36,824 bases of DNA from an uncultured Bacteroidaceae bacterium (GCA_905235565.1 CAJOLR010000015.1:1-36824); one strand, 5' to 3'. Positions 17,881 through 26,650 are shown, counted from the stretch's first letter. Program-made: numbers and translations. The notes: a model not told the origin generated them from the sequence alone.

Positions 17881-17895
17881 TTACGCATATTTTTG

Positions 17896-17903
17896 TAATT
17901 TTG
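17896..17903 (+). promoter_or_regulatory. Candidate -7 box upstream of trmD
   Basis: TAATTTTG fits TAnnTTTG and lies 22 nt before the trmD ATG, in the 87-nt gap between divergent ligA and trmD. A -33 element at the usual distance is not evident, so support is limited. Confidence 0.4.
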
Positions 17904-17925
17904 CAGGCGTTTAGAGTACATATTT

Positions 17926-18600
17926 ATGCGTATAGATATATTAACTGTATTCCCTGAGATGCTTGAGAGTTTCTTTAACTGCTCAATGATGGCACGCGCC
18001 CAGAAAGCCGGTCTTGCCGAGATACATCTGCACGACATAAGGGACTACACAACCGATAAGCACCACAAGACCGATGACTACCCCTTTGGAGGCTGTGCCG
18101 GCCTTGTAATGAAGATAGAACCAATAGACCGTCTGATAACCGACCTCAAGTCACAGCGGGAATACGACGAGGTAATATACACATCGCCCGACGGAGAGCA
18201 GTTCAACCAGAAGACCGCCAACAGCCTATCCCTGCTGAACAACATAATCATCCTGTGCGGTCACTATAAAGGAATAGACTACCGAATCAGGGAACACCTG
18301 ATAACCCGCGAGATAAGCATCGGAGACTACGTCCTGACCGGAGGAGAACTGGCCGCCGCCGTAATGACCGACAGCATAGTCCGCCTCATACCCGGAGTCC
18401 TGTCCGATGAGCAGTCCGCCCTCTCAGACTGCTTTCAGGACAACCTCCTGGCTCCGCCAGTCTACACACGTCCCGCCGACTACAAAGGCTGGCGCGTCCC
18501 CGATGTCCTCCTCTCCGGCAACCAGACACTTATAGACGATTGGGAATTCCAGCAATCCATTGAACGCACCAAGCGCCTCCGCCCAGACCTTTTGAAGTGA
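17926..18600 (+). CDS. trmD: tRNA (guanine-N1-)-methyltransferase
   Basis: TrmD methylates G37 of tRNAs next to the anticodon using S-adenosylmethionine, which prevents +1 frameshifts. The 224-residue SPOUT protein begins [12 protein letters not shown] and contains [20 protein letters not shown], the knot segments [14 protein letters not shown] and [16 protein letters not shown], and the catalytic-domain segment SEQ-like [23 protein letters not shown]. It is of normal length and complete. It is not linked to rpsP or rplS here, unlike in many other bacteria. Its stop overlaps the start of the following acyltransferase frame (TGATG). Confidence 0.97.
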   Translation: MRIDILTVFPEMLESFFNCSMMARAQKAGLAEIHLHDIRDYTTDKHHKTDDYPFGGCAGLVMKIEPIDRLITDLKSQREYDEVIYTSPDGEQFNQKTANSLSLLNNIIILCGHYKGIDYRIREHLITREISIGDYVLTGGELAAAVMTDSIVRLIPGVLSDEQSALSDCFQDNLLAPPVYTRPADYKGWRVPDVLLSGNQTLIDDWEFQQSIERTKRLRPDLLK

Positions 18601-19531
18601 TGAAACTCCGTCTCCGTAAGTTTCTGGATTATGATGATACCTACTCTCTAAAGGTATCGCAATGCTGATGATTATCATCGGCCATGCCTTCAACGGCTAT
18701 CCCAGGACCCATACAGGATACTTCTATCCCGGATGGTTTGACAGTCTGCATATAGAACTCTGGGCTGCAATGGGAGTATCAATATTCTTCTTGCTGTCAG
18801 GTTACGGCATGTTTCTGGCTCTTGACAATCGTCAGGGCTCCATTGACATGAAATATGTCATATCAAAGGTCCGAAAGTTGTTTGTTCCGCTTCTGGTCTA
18901 TTGGTGTATTGAAACAGTGACGCTGCTCATATTCAACCGTCCGGAACTTACCACGCACATATTCAGGGAGATATTCACGTTCTCTATGCATCCCGACGTT
19001 GAAAACTGGTTCTTCAAGGTGATTGTACCGGCATACATCATCATGTTCGGCCTGTTCATGATCAGGATTCCCGGAGTTGTCAGAGTTATACTGCTGTTCA
19101 CAATGACGGCAATCTACATTATGGTACTGCGCTGGGCAGGATTCGGACTATGGTGGTATGATACCATACTTGCATTCCCACTTGGCTCATTGGTTGCTTA
19201 TCGCAGGGAACTGTTTGAAAAGATGCCTCCGCTTACCATTTGCCTGGTATGCATAGCCTTGATGGCATCAATATGCCTGTTCCACTTCAACTCAATAGTA
19301 TTCAATGCAATAGCCCCTTTCATGTTCATATACCTGATACGGGTGGTCAATATAAACAACAAGCTGTTGAACTTTATTGGAGTCAACAGCTTCCTGTTCT
19401 ATTTCATTGAATGTCCTGTGTTGGATGAAATCGTAAAGTTTTCTTACTGCAATTTCCCTCTCTACTGCCTCCTGGCAATATGCGTCACATACGTGCTGAC
19501 CTGGTTTGTCAAACTTGCAGTGCTCCGATAA
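18600..19531 (+). CDS. Acyltransferase-3-like membrane protein, probable 1-nt frameshift near its start
   Basis: The main frame (18662-19531, 289 residues) opens abruptly at [14 protein letters not shown], inside what should be the first membrane helix with the conserved GHA His, and continues with about eight to nine helices ([22 protein letters not shown] and so on), matching the acyltransferase 3 family that O-acylates surface glycans. A short frame starting at 18600, overlapping the trmD stop, encodes [20 protein letters not shown] and then stops. Insertion of one base near 18660 would join it to the main frame as KVS[10 protein letters not shown], a natural N-terminus. So the gene probably begins at 18600 and carries a deletion, real or from sequencing. 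It meets pyrD tail to tail with 23 nt of overlap. Confidence 0.7.
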
Positions 19532-20420
19532 TCTCCTGAATGGAACTGAATCCGTGGCGCTCCAGGTAATCGGCAATGCCGTCAATGACTTTCTCTGATA
19601 TTGAGGGATCAATAAAGTTGGCTGTGCCAATCTGTACGGCCGATGCCCCCGCAAGCAGGAACTCAATTGCGTCTGTTGCACTACAGATACCACCAAGTCC
19701 AATGACAGGAATTTTTACCGCCTTAGCAGTCTGCCACACCATACGCAGGGCAACCGGTTTGACAGCAGGTCCACTCATACCACCTGTAATGGTTGAAAGT
19801 ATAGGCTTACGCTTCTCTGCATCAATGGCCATACCCAGCATAGTGTTGATGAGCGATACGCTGTCAGCCCCCGCACCCTCCACAGCACGGGCAATCTCAG
19901 TAATATCGGTAACATTGGGCGAAAGCTTGACAATCAGAGTCTTATCATAAACCTTACGGACAGCAGCCACAACCTGCGCTGCGCTCTCAGGATTAACGCC
20001 GAACGCCATACCGCCCTGCTTGACATTAGGGCATGAGATATTGAGTTCAATGGCCGGTATGTCATCAAGAGTATTGATAATGCCGGCTGTCTGGACGTAA
20101 TCATCAATACAGGAACCGGAAACATTGACTATGATATTTGTCTGGATTTTTTCAATCTCAGGATAGATATGGTCCACAAAGTAGTCAACACCCTTGTTCT
20201 GGAGTCCAACGGCATTGAGCATACCGGAAGGAGTCTCCGCCATACGCGGATAAGGATTGCCCTGACGCGGATTGAGAGTGGTACCTTTTACAATAATGGC
20301 ACCCAGACGGCTGATATCCATAAAATCTGCATACTCGGTTCCGTATCCGAACGTGCCCGATGCCGTCATCACCGGATTCTTGAGCTCCAGTGAACCTATC
20401 TTAGTATTCAGTTGAACCAT
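19509..20420 (-). CDS. pyrD: Dihydroorotate dehydrogenase, class 1B catalytic subunit
   Basis: PyrDB oxidises dihydroorotate to orotate in pyrimidine synthesis, using FMN and passing electrons to PyrK. The 303-residue TIM barrel shows [74 protein letters not shown] and [11 protein letters not shown] with [12 protein letters not shown] at the phosphate site. The active-site base of class 1B is a Cys; the stretch corresponding to that loop should be aligned to confirm it. The start overlaps the pyrK stop by 13 nt, so the two subunits are co-translated. Confidence 0.96.
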   Translation of the reverse strand: MVQLNTKIGSLELKNPVMTASGTFGYGTEYADFMDISRLGAIIVKGTTLNPRQGNPYPRMAETPSGMLNAVGLQNKGVDYFVDHIYPEIEKIQTNIIVNVSGSCIDDYVQTAGIINTLDDIPAIELNISCPNVKQGGMAFGVNPESAAQVVAAVRKVYDKTLIVKLSPNVTDITEIARAVEGAGADSVSLINTMLGMAIDAEKRKPILSTITGGMSGPAVKPVALRMVWQTAKAVKIPVIGLGGICSATDAIEFLLAGASAVQIGTANFIDPSISEKVIDGIADYLERHGFSSIQEIIGALQV

Positions 20421-21187
20421 TTCAGTCTGTCAATTTCAAAAACCGGACCCTCTTTACAAACACAAACGTTACCCTGATCGGCGGTATCCTCAACACAGCA
20501 CAGGCAAGCCCCTATTCCGCAAGCCATACGGTGCTCCAGGGAAACCTCACAGGCTATCTCATGCTCGCGTGCCCATCGGGCCACAGCCTTAAGCATAGGC
20601 GTAGGACCACAGGCATAAATGCGGTCAAACGCCTCACTGTCCATAAGCAGGCTGTGATTGGTTACAAAACCCTTCTCGCCGGCCGATCCGTCCTCGGTTG
20701 TCATGAACAGGTCACCGTATTTAAGGAACTCCTCCTGGCGCAGGATCAGTTCCCGGGTACGTCCTCCAAACAGAAATGTAGGTCTGATGCCATGATCGGC
20801 AAACTCCTGCCCTAAGAACAGCAGAGGTGCCACACCGACTCCGCCTCCAATCAGCAGAGGCTTGGCAACATGAGTACTGCGATAATTGAAACCGTTGCCA
20901 AGCGGCAACAGAACGTTTACGCTGTCTCCAGCCTTAACATCTGCCAGAGACTTAGTGCCCTCTCCCACAATCTGTATCAGAAATTCCACAAGATTGTTTG
21001 TGCGGTCTACGGAATGTATGGAGATTGGTCTGCGCAGCAACACTTTATGAGATGGAACCTGGAGTTCGGCAAACTGTCCGGCTACCATATCAGGCAGCTC
21101 TCCGGGGTATTGCAATGTAAGCAGTGTGGCACTAGGACCGACCAGGTTGTTATCGGCCACCACCATATCTGTCTGGAACTTTTTCAT
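20408..21187 (-). CDS. pyrK: Dihydroorotate dehydrogenase electron transfer subunit
   Basis: PyrK carries FAD and a [2Fe-2S] cluster and moves electrons from PyrDB to NAD. The 259-residue protein has the FAD-binding barrel with [12 protein letters not shown], the NAD-binding segment [18 protein letters not shown], and the C-terminal cluster motif [13 protein letters not shown] plus [12 protein letters not shown], which supplies the four Cys ligands. It is upstream of pyrD in a two-gene operon. A terminator of the preceding gene lies just upstream of its ATG (21217-21246), so it needs its own promoter; TATCTTCG near 21205-21212 is one mismatch from the -7 box. Confidence 0.95.
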   Translation of the reverse strand: MKKFQTDMVVADNNLVGPSATLLTLQYPGELPDMVAGQFAELQVPSHKVLLRRPISIHSVDRTNNLVEFLIQIVGEGTKSLADVKAGDSVNVLLPLGNGFNYRSTHVAKPLLIGGGVGVAPLLFLGQEFADHGIRPTFLFGGRTRELILRQEEFLKYGDLFMTTEDGSAGEKGFVTNHSLLMDSEAFDRIYACGPTPMLKAVARWAREHEIACEVSLEHRMACGIGACLCCVEDTADQGNVCVCKEGPVFEIDRLKWFN

Positions 21188-21216
21188 AAATTATCCGATG
21201 TAGCCGCGAAGATAAT

Positions 21217-21246
21217 AAAAAAGGTGCAACCTTAGAAGGCTGCACC
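21217..21246 (-). terminator. Terminator of the BspA-like gene
   Basis: On the minus strand GGTGCAGCCTT and AAGGTTGCACC pair with a short loop and are followed by TTTTTTATT. It lies 27 nt after the stop of the BspA-like gene and 30 nt before pyrK, separating the two. Confidence 0.85.
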
Positions 21247-21272
21247 GTGATTAGTTATAGGTTGTATAGTAA

Positions 21273-22199
21273 TCAGTATTCCTGTACGTTCTTGAAATCG
21301 CGCCACTCCAGACGTCTTTTATAGTTCATAACCTGACCTCTGGGTACATAAAGCCTGGCATTCTGCTTGACGGCATCATCAAATACTGTGGGGCTGCAGT
21401 GAGGAGGCCACATGCCGTGAGAATTTACAAGCGTCAGTTTGGGGCAGTTCTTGAATGAGTCTGCTCCAAGAATCCTTACGTTACCTCCCAACTCCACCTC
21501 TTCAAGAGATGTGCAGTTCTTGAATGCAAAGTCGCTGATAGCTGTTACAAAATTTCCAATATTGATTTTCTTAAGGAAACTGTTATCCGTGAATGCATCA
21601 GTACAGATGATTGCAACTTCCTCGGAGATTACATAATCTGTGGTTTCTTTCTTGGCAGGATACTTGATAAGCATCTTGTTATCCTTACTGAACAGAACTC
21701 CATTAACCTCCTTATAAGACTGGTTATTTTCATTCACGGTAAATTTCTTGATGCCGGAACAACCTTTGAATGCATCATTGACTATACGCAGCACACTGTA
21801 CGGTATATCAATTGATGAAACTTCGGTGCAATTATAGAAAGCATTCTGGTCAATTTCAACCACACGGAAAGTAAAGTCATCATTCTCGCCGGTAGTTATG
21901 AAAGAAGGAATACTGATATCTCCCTTGTAGCCGCTTGGACCGTCGTCATAATTCTTTCGGCCTCCCGTTCTGTCCCAAGTAAGGGTTACATTTCCGAAAT
22001 TGTCCAGAATCTTGTAACAAAGAGTAGTGCCGTTATTGTATTTTACAGTAACAATCTGATCTTCTACTTTTGCATCCAGCTGTTTAACCATCAGTGTCTG
22101 CCAAACCTCTTTCTGATTTGTTTTTGATGTTTGTTTGCTAGAACGGCAACCGGCAAAACAAAGGGTAGAAACCAGTACAATAAATAGATATTTTTTCAT
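21273..22199 (-). CDS. BspA-like leucine-rich-repeat lipoprotein
   Basis: The 308-residue precursor has a lipoprotein signal ending LCFAGC (Cys18). From about residue 110 it carries LRR_5/BspA-type repeats: IDQNAFYNCTEVSSIDIP, VNDAFKGCSGIKKFTV, ISDFAFKNCTSLEEVELG and ADSFKNCPKLTLV, each with the AF-x-NC-x-L pattern. A beta segment KEVNGVLFSKDNKMLIKYP interrupts the series, as is common in these proteins, and a C-terminal RLYVPRGQVMNYKRRLEW matches their usual end. BspA-type proteins sit on the surface and in some species bind host proteins or other cells; the partner here is unknown. It is monocistronic with its own promoter and terminator. Confidence 0.85.
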   Translation of the reverse strand: MKKYLFIVLVSTLCFAGCRSSKQTSKTNQKEVWQTLMVKQLDAKVEDQIVTVKYNNGTTLCYKILDNFGNVTLTWDRTGGRKNYDDGPSGYKGDISIPSFITTGENDDFTFRVVEIDQNAFYNCTEVSSIDIPYSVLRIVNDAFKGCSGIKKFTVNENNQSYKEVNGVLFSKDNKMLIKYPAKKETTDYVISEEVAIICTDAFTDNSFLKKINIGNFVTAISDFAFKNCTSLEEVELGGNVRILGADSFKNCPKLTLVNSHGMWPPHCSPTVFDDAVKQNARLYVPRGQVMNYKRRLEWRDFKNVQEY

Positions 22200-22229
22200 A
22201 ATCTTTTAGTATTATTGGTTTGTTATTAG

Positions 22230-22261
22230 CAAATATAAACATCAAAAACTAAAAAATCAAA
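22230..22261 (-). promoter_or_regulatory. Promoter of the BspA-like gene
   Basis: On the minus strand TATATTTG (22230-22237) and TTTG (22258-22261), inside a T-run, are 20 nt apart, a full match to the Bacteroidota consensus. The start would be near 22223, about 24 nt before the ATG. Confidence 0.7.
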
Positions 22262-22270
22262 AAAACGGTA

Positions 22271-22753
22271 TTATTTTTTTAAATCCGGTGAAAAATTTTG
22301 ATAAGTGCCGTCTTCAAAAAATATTACTACCTCTTTTATTTTCTTTTGGCAGCTGTCCGATGAGAGGCTTGTTTTATCACTAACATACTTATTATTAGGA
22401 TTTTTGCGCATTGAGGCAACTGGTTTTTCCTTTTTGAGGTTTGAAAATCCGGAATTATCACGGATATTGGGCTGAAATACGCTGTTCTCAATGCCCGGGA
22501 AAAGGGGATAATCATGCTCCGGATTCTGACTTGGAGCCGATGTCTCTCCAAAAGCATTACCTTTTCCATATAATAGCCATTCCAGATCAACTTGCGGAAA
22601 ACCTTCATGTACTGCCATGATTATTTTAAGGCTGGGTTCATTCCTTCCGTTCAGGATATGTTGCAGTGTCGCCCTTTGAACACCGATGGCATTAGCAAAC
22701 TGTGTTGGGGAACAGTTAAGCATTTGCATCAATTCTATCAGTCTTTCCTTCAT
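22271..22753 (-). CDS. XRE-type helix-turn-helix protein
   Basis: Residues about 1-62 of this 160-residue protein form an XRE/Cro helix-turn-helix: MKERLIELMQMLNCSPTQFA, then NAIGVQRATLQHILNGRNEPS with the recognition helix around QRATLQHIL, and a following helix ending VDLEWLLYGKG. The remaining 95 residues are low-complexity, rich in Ser, Asn, Lys and Pro, with a short C-terminal beta-like KEVVIFFEDGTYQNF. This layout is common for Bacteroidota regulators of unknown target. The start codon lies in a CATTTGT sequence that belongs to a cluster of similar motifs upstream, so autoregulation is plausible. It has no obvious operon partner. Confidence 0.85.
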   Translation of the reverse strand: MKERLIELMQMLNCSPTQFANAIGVQRATLQHILNGRNEPSLKIIMAVHEGFPQVDLEWLLYGKGNAFGETSAPSQNPEHDYPLFPGIENSVFQPNIRDNSGFSNLKKEKPVASMRKNPNNKYVSDKTSLSSDSCQKKIKEVVIFFEDGTYQNFSPDLKK

Positions 22754-23366
22754 TTGTTTTTGGCGTTTTTATCGCAGGAACAAATGTATAACAATTTTAT
22801 GTATCAACCAATAAACTAATTGTAAAATACATTTGTATTGAAACAAATGGAGTGAATACAAATGTAACCTAAGAATATTCAACATCCAAATATCTATAAC
22901 AACCCATTATGGAAATGGTATGAATAAAGGTTTGAATTTATAGTGTAATATATTGGTATTATTTGGATTATTCGCCTTATATATTTGCTGGAGCCGCACA
23001 AGTTTCGGTTTTGTATGGAATCTGTGTTATTGTTAATTCTTAAGTTTAAGTGCTTTGATATAAATACTCTGATTTATAATATATTATGATAAAAATCATT
23101 ATTTGTATACAGTTTTGCATAAGATTTACCGCTCACGGGAATGGCCAAAACCAGATACTTATTAATAGAAACAAATGTGTACATAACCAGAGATACACTT
23201 AAGTCGCTGTTATGCTTGTGTGACGATGAAATATACAAATGTATATGCTAATTATAGTTAAAAGAGCGTATGCCGACAAACATGAAATCACATAATCGCT
23301 GAGATTTCATTTTTCGTCGGCAATATGTACAGTTGTGCGGAAAAAAGGTCTTGTATTAAGGATAAA
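22754..23366. promoter_or_regulatory. 613-bp AT-rich intergenic region with ACAAATG motif cluster and a long hairpin
   Basis: No gene is supported. ACAAATG or its complement CATTTGT occurs at 22751, 22780, 22830, 22843 and 22858, and again at 23171 and 23235. Two of these form a 12-bp perfect inverted repeat, TACATTTGTATT (22828-22839) and AATACAAATGTA (22855-22866). The copy at 23235 lies in the palindrome ATATACA-aa-TGTATAT (23231-23246). A separate long hairpin spans 23271-23322. The motif cluster looks like operator sites, most simply for the adjacent HTH protein. Confidence 0.5.
23271..23322. repeat. Nearly continuous 19-bp stem hairpin
   Basis: TGCCGAC (23271-23277) pairs with GTCGGCA (23316-23322), AAA with TTT, and ATGAAATC (23282-23289) with GATTTCAT (23303-23310), leaving a 13-nt loop. 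No T-run follows on either strand. It lies 45 nt downstream of the holA stop on the minus strand and could stabilise that mRNA end or be a small interspersed repeat. Confidence 0.6.
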
Positions 23367-24416
23367 TCAGTGCAAAATGAGATAAAGAAGCTCTCTGAGT
23401 AGCCCCTCGCTGGCATTTGAGGTAGTTTCTACCCCTTTTGACTTAGCATCATATTTTCTGATTGTGTTAATTATGTTCATGGTTTGTGTTGCGGTATAAT
23501 TCCTCATACCGGTAATATAATCCCGCACAGCCCATGTATTCTTAAGGTCCAGTTGATCGGCTATACCACGGTCTGTCTTGTCAGGTGCATAGAAAGCCAG
23601 CATCAGATTGGCAAAATACGGGAAAATGGCGGCAGTGACCAGTTGCATGGGGTACATCTTGGGGTTGCTTTCATAATACGATGCAATCTGGTTGGCCTTA
23701 AGGATGCTCTTGTTGATAATAGCATCCTTGAATTCAAATATATTGAAGTCTTTGCTTATTCCTACCCTCTCTTCTATATAATCCGGGGTTATCTCTTTCT
23801 GGTCATCGGCCAAACCTGTAACCAGTTTGTTGAGTTCTCCGTTCAGGCGGCTTAAATCTGTCCCCACTGACTCACATATCATCGATATTGCCTTAGGTGA
23901 CATCTTGAGGCGGCGTTCTTCAAGGAACTCTTCTACAAACTGTGGCAGAGCCTCGTCCCTGACCTTCTTTGATTCAAACAATACTCCCTCCTTTTCAATC
24001 ACGGCTACCACTTTCTTGCGTCGGTCCAGAGAACCGTTCTTGTGGCAGAAAACTAATATTGTGCTTATTTGAGGATGATGCAAGTATGCTGTCAGGATTT
24101 CGGACGGTGATGCGGGAGCGGTATCGGAATCCTTTTTCATCAGGTGTTGTGCCTCTTTGACAATGATTACCTGCCTGTCGGCCCCCATCGGGTATGCTCT
24201 GGCTCTCTGAATCACATCATTCATTGTCGTTTCATTGCCGTATATCACTATCTGGTTAAAATCCCTTGCCTCTTCAGGAAGTGCGTTATCCCTAATATAG
24301 TCAGATATTGAATCTATAAAGAAGCCCTCATCGCCCATAAGATAATATATAGGCTTGTAGATCCCTGATTCGAGATCTTTCATGATCTGACGGTATGCTG
24401 AACCCGATGTTGCCAT
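23367..24416 (-). CDS. holA: DNA polymerase III subunit delta
   Basis: HolA is the wrench subunit of the clamp loader that opens the sliding clamp. The 349-residue protein begins YRQIMKDLESGIYKPIYYLMGDEGFFID, typical of delta, and contains RAYPMGADRQVIIVKEAQ, LVFCHKNGSLDRRKK (degenerate AAA+ features without an ATP site), VGTDLSRLNGELNKL and a C-terminal collar domain (ANLMLAFYAPD to NASEGLLRELLYLILH). The length is normal. It is divergent from the small HsdR-N-like gene, a pairing that may share the 67-nt promoter region; TATCTTTG (24477-24484, minus strand) is a possible -7 box. Confidence 0.93.
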   Translation of the reverse strand: MATSGSAYRQIMKDLESGIYKPIYYLMGDEGFFIDSISDYIRDNALPEEARDFNQIVIYGNETTMNDVIQRARAYPMGADRQVIIVKEAQHLMKKDSDTAPASPSEILTAYLHHPQISTILVFCHKNGSLDRRKKVVAVIEKEGVLFESKKVRDEALPQFVEEFLEERRLKMSPKAISMICESVGTDLSRLNGELNKLVTGLADDQKEITPDYIEERVGISKDFNIFEFKDAIINKSILKANQIASYYESNPKMYPMQLVTAAIFPYFANLMLAFYAPDKTDRGIADQLDLKNTWAVRDYITGMRNYTATQTMNIINTIRKYDAKSKGVETTSNASEGLLRELLYLILH

Positions 24417-24483
24417 TCCAAATCCTTTTATTAACTTAGCGGCATCATAAATGCCCTTTATAATTTCAGTCGTCTACAAAGAT

Positions 24484-24936
24484 ATGATTCATAATCTGAA
24501 TTTACCACCTTTTGAACCGAAAATATCCGAACAGGATGGTAAAACCACAATTTGGGACCCTGTTCGCAAACGTTGGACAGCATTTACCCCCGAAGAAAAT
24601 GTGCGTCAGGCATTTGTTTCATACCTGGTTAACCATAAATCATATCCGATGTCACATATAGCCAATGAACAGGCTATAGAACTTAACGGAATGAGCCGCC
24701 GTTGCGATTCTGTCATATATGACAAGACGGGTCAACCAAGAGTAATCGTAGAATACAAGGCTCCTTCTGTAACCATCTCACAGAAAGTATTTGACCAGAT
24801 TGCCCGATACAACCTGGTCTTGCATGTGGATTATCTGATAGTCACAAACGGATTGAAGCATTACTGCATTAAAATGGAATATCCCACAGGAAAGTACATA
24901 TTCCTGCAGGATATTCCGGATTATCCGACTATATAA
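24484..24936 (+). CDS. Stand-alone type I restriction HsdR-N / PD-(D/E)xK-like protein
   Basis: Starting at MIHNLNLPPF (24484) gives 150 residues; a start 11 codons upstream lies in the holA promoter region. The protein matches the HsdR N-terminal domain 2 type: WTAFTPEENVRQAFVSYLV, then RRCDSVIYD and RVIVEYKAP, giving D75, E90 and K92 as a PD-(D/E)xK-like active site, followed by the conserved QIARYNL and YLIVTNGLKHYCI. HsdR subunits are large with helicase domains; here the nuclease-like domain is alone and there are no hsdM or hsdS genes, so a restriction role is unlikely. Its conserved-looking place beside holA suggests DNA maintenance. The function is unknown. Confidence 0.8.
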   Translation: MIHNLNLPPFEPKISEQDGKTTIWDPVRKRWTAFTPEENVRQAFVSYLVNHKSYPMSHIANEQAIELNGMSRRCDSVIYDKTGQPRVIVEYKAPSVTISQKVFDQIARYNLVLHVDYLIVTNGLKHYCIKMEYPTGKYIFLQDIPDYPTI

Positions 24937-24937
24937 C

Positions 24938-25762
24938 TTACTCCTCGTCGGCGGCAGCCTTGCGGGTACGACGCTTTGGGGCCTCAACATGCTTAACCTC
25001 CTCCTTTACGCCGGCCAGTTCTGGATCTATCATTATACGTCCGCAGTACTCACATACGATGATTTTCTTGCGCATACGTATATCAAGCTGACGCTGAGGC
25101 GGAATCTTGTTGAAGCAGCCTCCGCAAGACTCACGCTGTACATAAACTATACCCAGTCCGTTACGGGTATTGTTACGTATACGACGGAATGACTGCAGAA
25201 GACGCGGTTCGATGTTCTGCTCAAGAACCTTGCACTTTTCACGCAGTTTCTCTTCCTCCTGGCGATTCTCTTCTATAATCTCATGGAGTTCGGACTTTTT
25301 TATCTCAAGATCCTGTTTCTTCTCTTCAACAAGAGCCTTGTTGCTTTCAATATCCTCTTTCTTGGCATTGATTGCAGCTGTAAACTCACGGATACGTTTT
25401 TCTGCCAGTTCAACCTCCAGATTCTTGAACTCAATCTCCTTGTTGAGTGAATCAAACTCACGGTTGTTGCTTACATGATCCTGTTGCTCCTGATATTTTG
25501 CTATTGCAGTCCTCGAAACCTCAATAACGTTCTTGTTCTCAGCAACACCCTTTGTCATGTCCACGACATCGGCACTTGCCTTTTCGATACGTGTGGTCAG
25601 ACCTGCAATCTCATCCTCAAGGTCCTGAACCTCAAGGGGCAGCTCGCCGCGCAGTGTCTTGATCTTGTCTATCTCGGTCAGCATTGACTGAAGCTGATAC
25701 AGAGACTGGAGTTTCTCTTCTACAGAGTACTCGCTGGGGTCTTTCTTAGTGTTTGTAGCCAT
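24938..25762 (-). CDS. Coiled-coil protein with C-terminal zinc ribbon (C4-type, DUF164-like)
   Basis: Residues about 20-190 of this 274-residue protein form a long antiparallel-type coiled coil rich in Glu, Lys and Leu. The C-terminal zinc ribbon has CGGCFNKIPPQRQLDIRMRK and then CEYCGRIM, two CxxC pairs about 22 residues apart, and the tail is Lys/Arg-rich (KRRTRKAAADEE). Members of this family are widespread and cytoplasmic, often next to Nif3-like genes as here, and are thought to bind nucleic acid, but the role is not settled. It is 21 nt downstream of the Nif3-like gene and probably co-transcribed with it. Confidence 0.9.
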   Translation of the reverse strand: MATNTKKDPSEYSVEEKLQSLYQLQSMLTEIDKIKTLRGELPLEVQDLEDEIAGLTTRIEKASADVVDMTKGVAENKNVIEVSRTAIAKYQEQQDHVSNNREFDSLNKEIEFKNLEVELAEKRIREFTAAINAKKEDIESNKALVEEKKQDLEIKKSELHEIIEENRQEEEKLREKCKVLEQNIEPRLLQSFRRIRNNTRNGLGIVYVQRESCGGCFNKIPPQRQLDIRMRKKIIVCEYCGRIMIDPELAGVKEEVKHVEAPKRRTRKAAADEE

Positions 25763-25783
25763 AATTATATGTGTTTATGTTTG

Positions 25784-26566
25784 TTATCCTATGTAATAGT
25801 TTATCGGATTCGTCTTGTTTACGGTTTTAAGCACTCTCAGTTCGGGGAATGACTCCTTAAGGATGTCGGCAATCAGGTCAACCGTGAATTGCTCGCTCTC
25901 AAAGTGGCCGGTCTCTATCAGCTTGACAACCCCGTCATAACCAAAGAAACGGTGATATCCTATCTCACCGGTCATGAAAGCATCAGCCCCCTGCTCCACT
26001 GCCTTATCAGTCAGGAACGCGCCGGATCCTCCGCAAACGGCCATACGCTTTATGGGGCGGCCAAGTTCTCCGTTATGCCTTATGCATGTCACGCAGAACT
26101 TCTCCTTAACCAGATCCAACAACTGCTTTTCGGTCAAAGACTTGGGGAATCGGCCGATAATACCGGCACCGTTACCGTCGGACTGCTCATCCAGAGGTTT
26201 TACATCGGTCAGTCCCAGAACGTTCGCTATGCGCAAGTTTACGCCTTTGCTGGCGTTGTCCAGGTTGGTATGGCTGGCGTAGATGGTTATTCCCACGCGT
26301 ACTGCACTCATCACGATGCTTCCTATGCTGTCATCAGTAAGACGTTTTAGCGGACGGAACAGCAGCGGATGGTGCGAAATGATCATATTGCATCCGTTAT
26401 TGATGGCCTCGTCAACCACTTGACGGGTCACGTCCAGACACAATAAAACCCCTGAAACTTCGGTCTCTGTAGTTCCAACCTGCAAGCCTGAATTATCGTA
26501 ATCATCCTGCAGTGGCAGAGGCGCGAAACTCTCAAGGGCATCAATTACCTCCCTGATTTTCATCAC
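25784..26566 (-). CDS. Nif3-like dinuclear metal centre protein
   Basis: The 260-residue protein belongs to the Nif3/YbgI family: PLPLQDDYDNSGLQVG at the start, MIISHHPLLFRPLK (metal His pair), YASHTNLDNASKGVN (His and Asp ligands) and a C-terminal IETGHFESEQF with the last His and Glu. It is the short form without the central insertion found in some Gram-positive members. The family is sometimes labelled GTP cyclohydrolase I type 2, but its physiological role is not established. The next residue is also Met, so the start may be 26563. It forms a pair with the zinc-ribbon gene. Confidence 0.92.
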   Translation of the reverse strand: MMKIREVIDALESFAPLPLQDDYDNSGLQVGTTETEVSGVLLCLDVTRQVVDEAINNGCNMIISHHPLLFRPLKRLTDDSIGSIVMSAVRVGITIYASHTNLDNASKGVNLRIANVLGLTDVKPLDEQSDGNGAGIIGRFPKSLTEKQLLDLVKEKFCVTCIRHNGELGRPIKRMAVCGGSGAFLTDKAVEQGADAFMTGEIGYHRFFGYDGVVKLIETGHFESEQFTVDLIADILKESFPELRVLKTVNKTNPINYYIG

Positions 26567-26585
26567 CGTTATATCTTATCTTCTG

Positions 26586-26615
26586 CAAAGATAAGCATAA
26601 ATTGACAATTGACAA
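26586..26615 (-). promoter_or_regulatory. Promoter of the Nif3-like operon
   Basis: On the minus strand TATCTTTG (26586-26593) is preceded, 19 nt upstream, by TTG (26613-26615). That TTG is one of several provided every 7 nt by the adjacent tandem repeat. The start would be near 26579, 13 nt before the ATG. Confidence 0.6.
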
Positions 26616-26627
26616 TTGACAATTGAC
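26600..26627. repeat. Four tandem copies of the 7-bp unit AATTGAC
   Basis: Four exact units run from 26600 to 26627, then break down to AATTAAT. On the minus strand the array reads as repeated TTGTCAA and covers the -33 region of the Nif3-like operon promoter. Confidence 0.9.
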
Positions 26628-26650
26628 AATTAATACCAACTCACCTGCAT

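Noticed and set aside
24484-24936. Type I restriction-modification system
   Set aside because: Only the HsdR-N-like domain is present; there is no helicase, methyltransferase or specificity gene in the neighbourhood.
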